From Arachidicoccus terrestris (GTDB lineage Bacteria; Bacteroidota; Bacteroidia; Chitinophagales; Chitinophagaceae): a DNA stretch of 64,000 nucleotides. The stretch spans positions 1,178,001-1,242,000 of the forward strand of contig NZ_CP083387.1 in NCBI RefSeq assembly GCF_020042345.1. The letters run 5' to 3'. The notes beneath the pieces are model-generated. The model ran no database searches. It was not told the origin of the DNA and saw only the letters and a list, made by a program, of their open reading frames with translations. Shown here one piece after another: positions 26,346-35,887 of the stretch (its first letter is position 1; every line of letters begins with the position of its first letter). Made by a program: the position numbers and the translations under genes.

Positions 26346-28640
26346 ATGTCAAAAAATAAACGAAACACGAAAATTAAAAATAAACAAAAAACGAGAAGCC
26401 CGCAAGCCGGCAAAGCAGCCGCCGTGTTGGTCGGTACATTGGATATCACCCGCAGCGGAATGGGCTATGTCATATTAAAAGACCCGGATACCAAGGACAT
26501 ACTGGTGCGGTATCCTGACCAAGGGACCGCATTGCATGGCGATACGGTCGAAGTGAAGGTCACTAAAATCAGCGCTGCCAGTGGACGCCAGGAAGGTAAG
26601 ATCACCAAGGTGATAGCAAGGCACCAGACAGAATTCATCGGTACGCTCAGCGTATCAGAAAACTATGCATTCTTTATAGCAAATGCTGTTGCTCCCATGC
26701 CGGACTTTTACATTCCAAGAGGCAAATACCAGAACCTGCCGGATGGCACAAAGGTCATTGTCCGGCTAACCAGCTGGGATAAACGTAGCAGGAAGCCGGA
26801 AGGAGTTGTCGTTTCAACCGTCAGCCCGGACAAAGAGAATGATTTTGCCATGAAAACCTTGCTGACGAATGGCGGCTTTACTATTGGCTTTTCAGAAGAG
26901 GTCGAAGCAGAAACCACAGCGTTGCCGACGGTTATAACGGCTGAAGAGATCAGCAAAAGAAAAGACTACAGAGAGACGCTCACCTTTACGATCGATCCTG
27001 CTGACGCGAAGGATTTTGATGATGCGATCTCGTTCAAAAAGATAGACCGCAGCTGGTACGAAATAGGTGTGCATATAGCAGATGTCAGTCACTATGTAAG
27101 ACCGGGCAGTTCGCTGGACGCAGAAGCCGCCTTAAGGGCCACCTCGGTGTACCTGCCGGACAGAGTCAACCCCATGTTGCCTGAACAAATATCCAACGTA
27201 CTTTGTTCTTTGAGACCGGGAGAAGAAAAGCTGTCCTTTTCTGCCGTTTTTGTGATGAATAAGAAAGGCCAGGTGAAAGAAACCTGGATTGGTAAAACTG
27301 TTATCCATTCAGATCACCGTTTTACTTATGAAGAAGTACAGGAAATTATTGATGGCGCCAATGGGCCATACAAAAAAGAGATCCTATGGATGGCAGCAAT
27401 GACGCAGACCTTGCGCGCAGAGCGTTTCAATAAAGGAGCCATCAATTTCTCTTCTCAGGAAGTAAAGTTCAGGCTCGATGAGAACGGCAAACCGATAGGT
27501 ATCGAGATTAAGGAAAGTAAGCCTGCCCATCAGTTGGTAGAGGAAATGATGTTAATGGCAAATAAAGCTGTTGCCACATATGCTTCTTCTATACAAGTGA
27601 ACGGAAAACCGCTACCCTTTCCATACCGGGTTCATGATCAGCCTGACGAGGATAAATTTGCAAGTTTTGTGCCTTTTGCCCGTAAGTATGGTTATACTTT
27701 TGATGTCAGTTCCCCCGAGAAAATTGCACAGAGTTTTAATGAAATGCTGGCACAAGCCCAGGGTAAACCAGAGCAACACTTATTGGAACAACTAGGCGTG
27801 CGCACTATGGCAAAGGCCGTATACACAACCGAAAATATTGGTCACTACGGGTTAGGCTTTAAAGACTATTGTCACTTCACCTCTCCTATCAGGCGCTATC
27901 CGGATGTACTGGTACACCGGATCATTGAAGGCTGCCTGAAAGGGCATCCAGTGGCAGATAATAAGCTAGAGGAGAAATGTAAGCATTGCAGCGATAGAGA
28001 GCGCGCCGCCATGGAATGTGAAAGAGCGGGCAACAAATACAAACAGGTGGAATACATGCAACAATACCTGGGTGAAGTCTTTCCAGGTGTCGTATCGGGT
28101 GTAGCCGACTTTGGGTTCTGGGTAGAGACCGTCAATGAAAAATGCGAAGGATTGGTCAGCATACACAGTTTGTCCGAGCCATACGATTATATCGCTTCAG
28201 AATATATGCTCAAAGGTGAATTCACCAATAGAAAAATACAAATGGGCGATCCGGTAACCATTCAGGTGGTCGCCGCCAATCTGGACAAAAGACAATTAGA
28301 CTACCATCTGGTAATAGAGTCGGACAAGCCACAAAAGCCTGGCAAAACCGTTTCCAAAGGAAACAAAAGATCAGAAAAAAAACAGCCCAAAGACAAGAAC
28401 AAAACGGCTCATACAAAAATAAAAACAGAGGTAAAGCCCTCTCGTCCGCAAAGCAAGGGAGGGGCAAACAAAGCGATAAAAAATAAAACGGATGATCAGC
28501 GGAAAATTAAGCCCGATGTAACGACGGACAGGAAAACCAAAAAGGCTGGCGCCTCTCCTGCCCCAGATACCTCTAAAAAGAAAAAAACAGCCAGTGCAAG
28601 CGGCAAGACCCGTAAAGTAGGGCAAAAAAAGGAAAAGTAG
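26346..28640 (+). CDS. rnr: Ribonuclease R
   Basis: This 3'-5' exoribonuclease of the RNB family has 764 residues. After a basic N-terminus come cold-shock domains (about 30-190), the RNB catalytic domain with the metal-binding DPADAKDFDDAIS (about residue 216) and HFTSPIRRYPDVLVHR near residue 510, and an S1 domain (GVVSGVADFGFWVE, about 578). The last ~110 residues are extremely Lys-rich and low in complexity (for example KPSRPQSKGGANKAIKNK), likely a disordered RNA-binding tail. It begins 2 nt after lpxK and is the last gene of the run. Confidence 0.96.
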   Translation: MSKNKRNTKIKNKQKTRSPQAGKAAAVLVGTLDITRSGMGYVILKDPDTKDILVRYPDQGTALHGDTVEVKVTKISAASGRQEGKITKVIARHQTEFIGTLSVSENYAFFIANAVAPMPDFYIPRGKYQNLPDGTKVIVRLTSWDKRSRKPEGVVVSTVSPDKENDFAMKTLLTNGGFTIGFSEEVEAETTALPTVITAEEISKRKDYRETLTFTIDPADAKDFDDAISFKKIDRSWYEIGVHIADVSHYVRPGSSLDAEAALRATSVYLPDRVNPMLPEQISNVLCSLRPGEEKLSFSAVFVMNKKGQVKETWIGKTVIHSDHRFTYEEVQEIIDGANGPYKKEILWMAAMTQTLRAERFNKGAINFSSQEVKFRLDENGKPIGIEIKESKPAHQLVEEMMLMANKAVATYASSIQVNGKPLPFPYRVHDQPDEDKFASFVPFARKYGYTFDVSSPEKIAQSFNEMLAQAQGKPEQHLLEQLGVRTMAKAVYTTENIGHYGLGFKDYCHFTSPIRRYPDVLVHRIIEGCLKGHPVADNKLEEKCKHCSDRERAAMECERAGNKYKQVEYMQQYLGEVFPGVVSGVADFGFWVETVNEKCEGLVSIHSLSEPYDYIASEYMLKGEFTNRKIQMGDPVTIQVVAANLDKRQLDYHLVIESDKPQKPGKTVSKGNKRSEKKQPKDKNKTAHTKIKTEVKPSRPQSKGGANKAIKNKTDDQRKIKPDVTTDRKTKKAGASPAPDTSKKKKTASASGKTRKVGQKKEK

Positions 28641-28673
28641 TTTTTGTCTTACCTTATAACTATGCATAAAAAA

Positions 28674-28722
28674 ACAGAGAGGCCATACGGGCCGGAGGAT
28701 TGGGTCTGTATGGCCTCTCTGT
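28674..28722 (-). terminator. Terminator for mutS2-like gene (minus strand)
   Basis: A 15-bp perfect stem (28674-28688 with 28708-28722) lies between the convergent RNase R and MutS2 genes. Read on the minus strand it is followed by a T-run of eight, so it mainly serves the MutS2 gene. It could also stop plus-strand transcripts. Confidence 0.8.
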
Positions 28723-28783
28723 CAAATATCATAAAAACGGATGATCGCTTTTACCAAAAGCAAAAGCCTTAAAAGCTACATGA

Positions 28784-30889
28784 TCAGGACTCCTGCTCTT
28801 TGGGCCGGACAGCGACCAGATCGGATAGTTCTACCTGCATCGGCAATGCCCCGATTTTGACAACTGCTCTTTTGCCTCTGATCTCTATTACCTCTCCCAC
28901 TTGATGATTTTTCCTGGATTTCACCTGCATACCTACTTCAATAGGACCGTCCAGCTCATCATAATTAGATTTTATTTTCCGGGCCATTTTACCGGTAACA
29001 ACCTTTTCATTTTTCGGAAATAAAATAGCTGCGAATTCCTTGATCACCGTGTCCTTTTGCTCAGCCTTTCGCCAGCTGACCATTAATTGCCGCAGCTTCC
29101 GCTCCGTATCTTTCAAATACCTGACCTTCTCTTCCGACACCTGGTTTTGATGCTTGAGCAACTCGACTTGTTGGCGATGTGTTTCTTTATTCAGTACCCG
29201 TTCCATATCCGCTTTGAGTTTATCATTCTCGCGAATCAGCTTATGGAGCTCTTTTTTCTCTTTTTCCAGTTCCTGTAACCCCTGCTCAGTCGAGTTGAGC
29301 AACTGATCCAGCTTAAACTGATTTTCATCCACCAGCGTTCTGGCTCTTTCTATGAGTGCAGCCGGCAACCCGATACGCTCTGCAATAGAGAAAGTATAAG
29401 AACTGCCAGGTTTACCAACCAGCAGCTGATACAATGGCTGTAACCTACTCTCATCGAAAGCCATGGCGCCATTAAAAATACCGACCGTTTTGCCCGCCAT
29501 TATCTTCAAATTGAGATAATGGGTGGTAACAATGCCAATGGCATGTTTTTTCGCTAACTGCTCCAATATAACTTCCGCAAAAGCACCACCCAGATTAGGG
29601 TCTGACCCTCCCCCGAGTTCATCTATAAAAAACAACGTGCGTCCATTCGCGTGCTCAATAAAATGCTTCATATGCAACAAATGGGAGGAATAAGTACTCA
29701 ATTCAAATTCAATAGACTGCGTGTCCCCCATATGAATAAAAAGCTGTTTAAAGATCCCCATCTGGGAATCCGGATGAACCGGTACCAACAGGCCACTTTG
29801 TAACATGATCTGCAAAAGCCCCACCGTCTTCATCGTGACTGTTTTACCGCCGGCATTGGGACCACTGATGATCAGTATCCTGTTCCTGTCATCAAAACTC
29901 AGGTTGACCGGAATGGTTTTTTTCTGGCTCTTTTTATTGTAAAGTAAAAGTAGGGGATGATAAGCGTGGATAAGCCGCATATGGGTCTTATCCGTTACCA
30001 CCGGCAGATTTGCCTGCATATCAATGGCCAGCAAAGCCTTCGCCCTGATAAAATCATACAGGCCGATGATACGGTAATAGGTTTCCAGTAAGGGCGCATA
30101 AACCGACAGTGAAGCGGTTAAGGCGCGCAGTATTTTCTGAACTTCTTTTAATTCCTCATTTTCCAATTCATAGACCTGATTGTTCAGTTCAGTGGTTTCT
30201 TCAGGTTCCATAAAGGTTGTCCGCCGGCTATCGCTTTCTCCGTGAAAGACCCCTTTTATCTGTCTTTTATATTCAGATAGAATGGCGATGACCCGGCGGC
30301 CGTTACTAAAACTTTCACTGATATCTGCAGTGTAACCCGCTTTATTCAGCTTCGCCACTACTTTTTCAAAAGTACGTCTCAGTTCCTGCCGTTTCTTATA
30401 AAGAGCATGCCTGATCCGGCTAAGATCTATGGAAGCACTGTCTTTGACCTGGCCATTTTCATCCAGTACTTCATCGATCATCTGACTGATGGCTTTCTCG
30501 TAATAAGTATCTTTAATCACCAGTGCCATATTGGGAAAAGCTTCCCGGCGCTGTGTATTAAACCATCTGAATATACCCTCAGTAGCCAAAAGCAATCTTC
30601 TGACCTGCAACCATTGCTCACCTGTCAGCATACTTCCCGTAATGCCTAAAAGCTTTATTTCTTTTCTCAGGTCACCAGCATTCTCATGGGGAAAATACAG
30701 TGCCTGTTCAAGGATCAATTTATATTCATAACCCTGGCGCAGTTCCATAGATAGATGATCAAGTCTGGTGTGCAATCTGAGTTTATCTACCCGGTTTTCT
30801 GCATAGGCAGTGGCACAGCGATCCCTTAACAAGGATTTTACCTTATCGAACTCCAACTGTGCAAATGCATTATCTGGATATACTTTCAT
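28784..30889 (-). CDS. MutS2-like ATPase lacking the Smr nuclease domain
   Basis: The 701-residue protein is of the MutS2 lineage, with a MutS core and clamp (about 1-320), an ABC-type ATPase with Walker A SGPNAGGKTVTMKT (about residue 345) and Walker B LFFIDELGGGSDP, and a long coiled coil (about 525-610). A KOW-like beta segment ends it (VGEVIEIRGKRAVVKIG). Typical MutS2 proteins of ~780-800 residues continue with an Smr endonuclease domain. That domain is missing here, and no trace of it lies in the 143 nt before the next gene. MutS2 acts in recombination suppression or ribosome rescue, but without Smr a nuclease role is unlikely. Confidence 0.9.
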   Translation of the reverse strand: MKVYPDNAFAQLEFDKVKSLLRDRCATAYAENRVDKLRLHTRLDHLSMELRQGYEYKLILEQALYFPHENAGDLRKEIKLLGITGSMLTGEQWLQVRRLLLATEGIFRWFNTQRREAFPNMALVIKDTYYEKAISQMIDEVLDENGQVKDSASIDLSRIRHALYKKRQELRRTFEKVVAKLNKAGYTADISESFSNGRRVIAILSEYKRQIKGVFHGESDSRRTTFMEPEETTELNNQVYELENEELKEVQKILRALTASLSVYAPLLETYYRIIGLYDFIRAKALLAIDMQANLPVVTDKTHMRLIHAYHPLLLLYNKKSQKKTIPVNLSFDDRNRILIISGPNAGGKTVTMKTVGLLQIMLQSGLLVPVHPDSQMGIFKQLFIHMGDTQSIEFELSTYSSHLLHMKHFIEHANGRTLFFIDELGGGSDPNLGGAFAEVILEQLAKKHAIGIVTTHYLNLKIMAGKTVGIFNGAMAFDESRLQPLYQLLVGKPGSSYTFSIAERIGLPAALIERARTLVDENQFKLDQLLNSTEQGLQELEKEKKELHKLIRENDKLKADMERVLNKETHRQQVELLKHQNQVSEEKVRYLKDTERKLRQLMVSWRKAEQKDTVIKEFAAILFPKNEKVVTGKMARKIKSNYDELDGPIEVGMQVKSRKNHQVGEVIEIRGKRAVVKIGALPMQVELSDLVAVRPKEQES

Positions 30890-30958
30890 GTATTTGATCT
30901 TTCAACATCCCTCTCATCAAGAGTTACTGTCTTCAAAACGACAATTCATCCGGCAACA

Positions 30959-31768
30959 TCAAAACTCAATGATAAAGTCCTGCTTCACCTTATTTTCATT
31001 TCTAAAAAAAACAATCCCGATAAAGAATAAATCTATAGACAGTGTCACCTCCGGCCTGCTTTTAATTTCTTCCCAGGCTTCCTCCATCCCCGCACTCCAA
31101 TGAATATCATCAAACACGATCACTGAATTTTCCCTTACCAAAGGTAGCAACTCCTGAAAATATCTGAGCGTAGGTTCTTTTCTGTGATTGCCGTCAATAA
31201 AGACAAAATCCAGGTGCCGTTTTTCCGACCTTAAGCGATCTATCAGACCAGAGAGCTGGTCGTCAAAATTGCCTTCGATCAATTCAATGTTACTTAATTG
31301 CAGCTCACTAAAATTATGGCGGGCTACTTCTGCAATAGCGGGTGCGCCTTCCATTGTGAATACCTGTGCATTTTTGTTACCATTTGCCAGATAAGCGGTT
31401 GTGACACCAAAACAGGTACCCAGCTCCAGGATAGTGCCTGGCTGCCATTGCTGTACCATCCTGAATAGTAATCTGCTATACTTTTTAGGTTTCAGTGATG
31501 ATCTGGCTATGTCTCCGATTCTGCGGCTCCGGTTGGAGATAACACGGGAACCTGCCCCAAAATCCTCCACTTCCACGGATCGCTGATCCGTTTTGAGAAT
31601 ACGCCTGAGTGCCGCGAGCGGCTGATAACAAGGATAGTTTCTCTTATCTCTTAACACCTCACGCACAAAGCTGTACACAAAGGGTGAATGAATGCCATGC
31701 CCTTTACCATTTAAAGCGTTTTTTCTGTACTGCAGGTATTTACGGACTAAGGTATATTTTGAAAACAT
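30959..31768 (-). CDS. Class I SAM-dependent methyltransferase (O-methyltransferase-like)
   Basis: The 269-residue protein has a Rossmann methyltransferase domain in its second half. Motif I is ILELGTCFGVTTAYLA (about residue 115), followed by VFTMEGAP, and a HLDFVFIDGNHRKEPTLRYF motif like the Methyltransf_24 group, then ENSVIVFDDIHWSAGM. The N-terminal 70 residues (GIHSPFVYSFVREVL) are typical of Bacteroidota members. The substrate is unknown. A -7 element ends 4 nt before the ATG, so it has its own promoter though it lies upstream of and parallel to the MutS2-like gene. Confidence 0.87.
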   Translation of the reverse strand: MFSKYTLVRKYLQYRKNALNGKGHGIHSPFVYSFVREVLRDKRNYPCYQPLAALRRILKTDQRSVEVEDFGAGSRVISNRSRRIGDIARSSLKPKKYSRLLFRMVQQWQPGTILELGTCFGVTTAYLANGNKNAQVFTMEGAPAIAEVARHNFSELQLSNIELIEGNFDDQLSGLIDRLRSEKRHLDFVFIDGNHRKEPTLRYFQELLPLVRENSVIVFDDIHWSAGMEEAWEEIKSRPEVTLSIDLFFIGIVFFRNENKVKQDFIIEF

Positions 31769-31772
31769 GGCG

Positions 31773-31780
31773 CAAATATA
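31773..31780 (-). promoter_or_regulatory. -7 element (TATATTTG on minus strand) of methyltransferase gene
   Basis: The minus strand reads TATATTTG, ending 4 nt before the ATG at 31768. This implies transcription starting at or next to the start codon. Confidence 0.5.
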
Positions 31781-31858
31781 CTATGGCCTAGGGAATTAAG
31801 CGGGAATTCCTGCATGCTAAGCTGTGTAAATATTTATATTATATCCGGCATTAATATA

Positions 31859-31891
31859 TCAGGCCCGACAGCTTGTTCTTGTCGGGCCTGA
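31859..31891 (-). terminator. Hairpin terminator after the TonB receptor gene
   Basis: A perfect 12-bp stem (TCAGGCCCGACA / TGTCGGGCCTGA) with a 9-nt loop lies 32 nt past the stop of the TonB-dependent receptor on the minus strand. The following bases are A+T rich but lack a pure T-tract. Confidence 0.6.
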
Positions 31892-31922
31892 TTGTTGTTT
31901 CAACTTCGTTTACATAAGCGAC

Positions 31923-34568
31923 TTACATGCCACCGCCCATATCGCCGCCCTGGCCGCCCATGTCTCCGCCGCCGTCACCGCCCTGGCCTTCCGGCCCGGA
32001 CTGCGCTTTGCGTTTGAAAAGCGACTTATCGATCTGTCCAAATCTCCAGCTGAGCGTAAAACGGACAATCCTGGGCGTACGGAAGCGGCTGGAATACTCT
32101 TCCGTAATAGCGGTCCTGGAATAAGAATCGTGTTTACTGGTACCAAAGATATCACCGATGGAGGCTGTCAGGGAAAGTGAATTACCTTCACCCCATTTCC
32201 AGTCTTTTTTGACGGCCGCATCTATGCGATAATAAGGAGAGATATATCCCTGAGCAGTACCCAGGTTGCTACCACCAAATCCGCCACGGCGATTACCATC
32301 GCCGTTCGGCAAAACAGTTTTGGCATGGTAATCTCCGGACACCTGCACGGAGAATCCAGCCGGCAACTTAAAGGTATTATTCAGCTTGGCGAACCAGCTC
32401 CAACGCTGATTACGGATATTTTCTCCCGACAGGGACCTGGTATTGATAATAGAATTAAACAAATTGATATTTCCCGTCAGATCCCACATTTTAAATAAAG
32501 TCATCTTATCAGTCAGCTCAAGACCATAGGTATAACTGGTATTCGCATTGATATAGCTATTAACGATCGTTGAGTCATTGGACGGATCTATCTTGGAATC
32601 AATATACTGATACCGGGTAATCATATCCATAGTCTGCCGCATGTAGGCACTCATCAGGAAATTGCTGTTGGTACCATAACGGATATTATAATTCAGTTCA
32701 AATAAGTTGGTAAACTCTGGCTTCAGATTGGAATTACCCACCCGGATATTATAAGGATCCGAATAATCATAAACGGGTATTAACTGCCAGAAACTGGGCC
32801 GGTCCGTTTTGCGGGAATAACTAGCCTGGATATCCTGTCTGTCCGTAATCGTATAAGTCAAAAATGCACTGGGGAATAGATTCAGCGGATAATTCACGGA
32901 AAATGGCGTAAAAGACTTTCCATCAATTGTATAATTCTTACCACTGTATTCATATCGTTCCGCTCTCAGTCCTAATTGATAAGCCAGCTTCTCACTCAGG
33001 CGGGAAGACCAGATGCCATAAGCTGCCAAAACCTTCTCATCATAGGAATACAAACTGGACACTCTGGTATTGAGTTTCATGCCATCCAGGCCGGTAGCCG
33101 TTCCTGTTGAATCCTCATACTGATAATTGGAATTGTCACTGTTTCGGCTATCAAAGCGGATTCCCGCCTCAATCTTATCATTCTCTGTAATAGGGTTCAC
33201 ATAATCTGCATCAAGTGTATATCTTTTACGTTTACCATCCCCAAAGGTCGTTCTCAAAATATTGGGAATGCGTGGGTCCGTAAAGTCCGGGGTATTATAA
33301 ATACCGGTGTTCAGATCAGAATAATTCCCATTATCAGAATTGCTGTAGCGGGCATCAAAGGTCAGATTGTGATCGCCGTCTTCATTAAACAGATGCTTAT
33401 AGGATAATTCGCCCCTCATATCTTTAAAGTGAAATCCGGAGGTCGAGGTCAGTCTGCTATAAGAATAGGCGTCCCCTCCTGCCAGAGAGTCAACGAATTG
33501 AGGCTGTTCCTGATCAAAAGTTCCTTTAACATACCGGCCCTCCAGGGTAATCGTATTACGGTCATCCATAAGAAAGTCCACTCCAGCATTATAAAAGCTG
33601 AAAGCGCCTGTGTTATGAGACGTTCCCGTCTGAACAATAGAGGTATCATTTGTCAGGAAGTTACGCGTCGTAGAATTCTCAGATTTAGAATCACGTCCAC
33701 GGTGCATCCCTCTGGCAAAAAAGTTGAATTTGCCCTGGCGAAAAGCAAAATCACCACCAAAATTAAGCGCTCCGCGGGTATCTACACCTGCCGTAAGGCC
33801 TCCGTGGTAACCACTTTTACGATCTTTTTTCAAAACGATATTGATAATACTGCCTCCATTACTGGATGCATCAAATTTCGCAGAAGGATTGGTGATTAGT
33901 TCCACCTTATCAATGATATCTGAAGGAATCTGATCGAGTGTCAGTGTCGTGGGCTTGCCATCGATGAATAATTGCGGCGATCCTCCTCTGAGCGTTACGT
34001 TACCATCCAGGTCAACGTCTACGGAGGGGATCTGGGCCATCACCTCCTGTGCAGTCTGTCCCGTGCTTACCAGGCTCTGAGCCACACTGAAGATCTTACG
34101 GTCCACACCCATTTTAAAAAACTGATCAGAAGTCGCATTAACCGTTACGTCCTTCAACTTGGAACTCGTGGTAACCATTTTAATAGTGCCCAGATCCTGT
34201 GGCGTACCGTCAGTAGTAAGGCTAAAAACCTTTTGATACGTTTCATGGCCAACAACAGCAACGATCAATTTTAATTTAGAAGGCGTAGGAAGGTTGCCTA
34301 ATTCAAAAGTTCCATCATTTTTGGAAATCATGCTGCCCACCAGGAGTTGACGGACCTGGTGGCTGGAGGTATCCAGAACGTCCTGATAGACCTGGATGGA
34401 AGCACTGGCAATAGGCGTCCCCGACTCCTGTTCTGTCACCAAACCTTTGATGGTTCCATTTTTCTGGGTAGACACAATAATATCCGTAGTAGCTGTGGAT
34501 TGCTGACTAAATACTGAAGTACTTGCTAATGTAGTGGCTAATAATAATGCTGCGGTAATAAATTTCAT
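31923..34568 (-). CDS. TonB-dependent receptor / outer-membrane beta-barrel protein
   Basis: The 881-residue protein has a signal peptide (FITAALLLATTLASTSVFSQ), a CarboxypepD_reg domain (about 40-130), a plug (VSTGQTAQEVMAQIPSVDV, VTLRGGSPQLFIDG, IPSDIIDKVELITNPSAKFD, about 155-240) and a large beta-barrel to about residue 850. The style is that of the outer-membrane beta-barrel family 14-strand subgroup found without a SusD partner, so it is not a SusC. A Gly/Met-rich tail ends it (GGDGGGDMGGQGGDMGGGM), an odd feature after a barrel strand. No nearby gene names the ligand. A CATCTTTG sequence at 34687-34694 (minus strand), one base from the -7 consensus, could be its promoter. Confidence 0.92.
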   Translation of the reverse strand: MKFITAALLLATTLASTSVFSQQSTATTDIIVSTQKNGTIKGLVTEQESGTPIASASIQVYQDVLDTSSHQVRQLLVGSMISKNDGTFELGNLPTPSKLKLIVAVVGHETYQKVFSLTTDGTPQDLGTIKMVTTSSKLKDVTVNATSDQFFKMGVDRKIFSVAQSLVSTGQTAQEVMAQIPSVDVDLDGNVTLRGGSPQLFIDGKPTTLTLDQIPSDIIDKVELITNPSAKFDASSNGGSIINIVLKKDRKSGYHGGLTAGVDTRGALNFGGDFAFRQGKFNFFARGMHRGRDSKSENSTTRNFLTNDTSIVQTGTSHNTGAFSFYNAGVDFLMDDRNTITLEGRYVKGTFDQEQPQFVDSLAGGDAYSYSRLTSTSGFHFKDMRGELSYKHLFNEDGDHNLTFDARYSNSDNGNYSDLNTGIYNTPDFTDPRIPNILRTTFGDGKRKRYTLDADYVNPITENDKIEAGIRFDSRNSDNSNYQYEDSTGTATGLDGMKLNTRVSSLYSYDEKVLAAYGIWSSRLSEKLAYQLGLRAERYEYSGKNYTIDGKSFTPFSVNYPLNLFPSAFLTYTITDRQDIQASYSRKTDRPSFWQLIPVYDYSDPYNIRVGNSNLKPEFTNLFELNYNIRYGTNSNFLMSAYMRQTMDMITRYQYIDSKIDPSNDSTIVNSYINANTSYTYGLELTDKMTLFKMWDLTGNINLFNSIINTRSLSGENIRNQRWSWFAKLNNTFKLPAGFSVQVSGDYHAKTVLPNGDGNRRGGFGGSNLGTAQGYISPYYRIDAAVKKDWKWGEGNSLSLTASIGDIFGTSKHDSYSRTAITEEYSSRFRTPRIVRFTLSWRFGQIDKSLFKRKAQSGPEGQGGDGGGDMGGQGGDMGGGM

Positions 34569-34818
34569 AAATGTTAAACTAATCAGAATTTTCAGCGTCT
34601 GAGTAAAATCAATAAGCGTTATTCTTACGAATAAAAGAAGTAATTAATAAATGTGTGTTATAGAAATAAGCCGTTTGGAATCCGATGCAAAGATGTGATT
34701 TAAAATACATTAACATTGTTATTGAATTACAAATAGCCATCCCTGTAGACCTTTTTTATGGCCAATAGTTAAGGGAGCTATTCTTAAAATCGGTGAATCA
34801 GGCAAAAGATTAGGTGAA

Positions 34819-35415
34819 CTAAAACACCAAAATTCCCATCACCAGCCCATACAGTAACCCAAAAACAAAAGCACCCAGTTTTATCTTAAAAAACAGCCGG
34901 CTTCCTTTTTGTTTCAGACCTGAAACATAACCATATACGGCAGCAGATTGCAGTTTCTCTGTTAACAAAGGGTAAAGACGATCGTCATCCAGCAACCGAT
35001 CGGCATATTGACCGATTAATTGCGGAAATAACACTTTAATTTCAGCTACGAATACTTCTTTGATCTGGCCGATCGTCTTATCACCGATCAGCATGGCAAT
35101 CATGGGCATGGACTTGGGCAGTTTTTCCCGCAGAAAAAAATCGATATGAGATTCAATATGTGGCATCAGTGTCTCGATTTTTTCTTCAGCAGTGATAGCT
35201 TCCATCAGGTGATCTTTATGGGTGATCAGCTCTTGATAGATAATGTCGGCCAGTTTCTGGCTGATCTTTTTAAAATTTGCCGGAACGATTCCCTGGATAG
35301 GAATGCCTGCCAGTCTTACAGGCCTCTCGGGTTTAAATAACAGATAGATCATTACCGAAACGCATAACCAGCAACCGATCGCATTTACCAGAGAGGATAT
35401 CAGAATAGAGGACAT
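34819..35415 (-). CDS. DUF445 family membrane protein
   Basis: The 198-residue protein has a membrane helix at each end (SSILISSLVNAIGCWLCVSVMIYLLF and LGAFVFGLLYGLVMGILVF-type) and a helical middle part that fits DUF445/YheB-like proteins (RLAGIPIQGIVPANFKKISQ). The function is unknown. The start is the ATG at 35415. It lies 250 nt upstream of the TonB receptor gene on the same strand, so probably separately transcribed. Confidence 0.82.
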   Translation of the reverse strand: MSSILISSLVNAIGCWLCVSVMIYLLFKPERPVRLAGIPIQGIVPANFKKISQKLADIIYQELITHKDHLMEAITAEEKIETLMPHIESHIDFFLREKLPKSMPMIAMLIGDKTIGQIKEVFVAEIKVLFPQLIGQYADRLLDDDRLYPLLTEKLQSAAVYGYVSGLKQKGSRLFFKIKLGAFVFGLLYGLVMGILVF

Positions 35416-35544
35416 AATCGTAAATAATAAAATAATTTCTGTACTAAAATTACATCTAATTTATCACAGTAGTTTCTTGTCTAACGGTTGTACGCTAGAA
35501 GGAAAATACCTTTGTTTGCAATTGAACATAATCAGACAGATCCC

Positions 35545-35591
35545 GTAATAATAAAATAACCATAATCGTCTGCTAACAATTATGGTTATTT
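35545..35591 (-). terminator. Terminator of tRNA-His
   Basis: Read on the minus strand, a 13-bp A+T-rich stem (35591-35579 with 35566-35554) starts 24 nt after the mature tRNA end and runs into TTTTATTATT. Confidence 0.65.
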
Positions 35592-35615
35592 AACTGATCT
35601 ATAAATAGTTATAAG

Positions 35616-35690
35616 GGAGAACAATGGGTCTCGAACCCACGACCTTTGGAACCACAATCCAACGCTCTAACCAACTGAGCTATGCTCTCC
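35616..35690 (-). tRNA. tRNA-His (anticodon GTG)
   Basis: The minus strand folds as a full cloverleaf: a 7-bp acceptor stem (GAGAGCA with TGTTCTC, including one G-U pair), a D arm with GCTC, an anticodon loop TTGTGGT with GTG at 35653-35655, a variable region and a T arm with GGTTCGAGACC. An extra 5' G at 35690 faces C73, the G-1:C73 pair that is the identity element of histidine tRNA, so it is encoded in the gene. The 3' CCA is not encoded (C73 is followed by CTTA). A terminator hairpin follows. Confidence 0.97.
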
Positions 35691-35887
35691 GTTTCGGGTT
35701 GCAAAGATATACAATCTACCATCTCTTCCAAATATTTCAGAAAAAAAATATTGCGCATTTCTTATAAAATTATCACCGAAACACTAAAAAACTGCCAAAT
35801 ATATTAGCGGGGTTTATTTTTTTCGATAACAAGGAAGATTATTAAAATCTAATTGTTTATGTTTACCTTCGATTATTTTCTAATAAG

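Noticed and set aside
33429-33899. A 156-codon plus-strand frame inside the TonB receptor gene
   Set aside because: It is antisense to the receptor's plug and barrel region and shows no independent features.
31923-34568. A SusC-type polysaccharide-utilisation locus around the TonB receptor or the GH63-like glucosidase
   Set aside because: There is no SusD homologue near either gene and the two are 20 kb apart.
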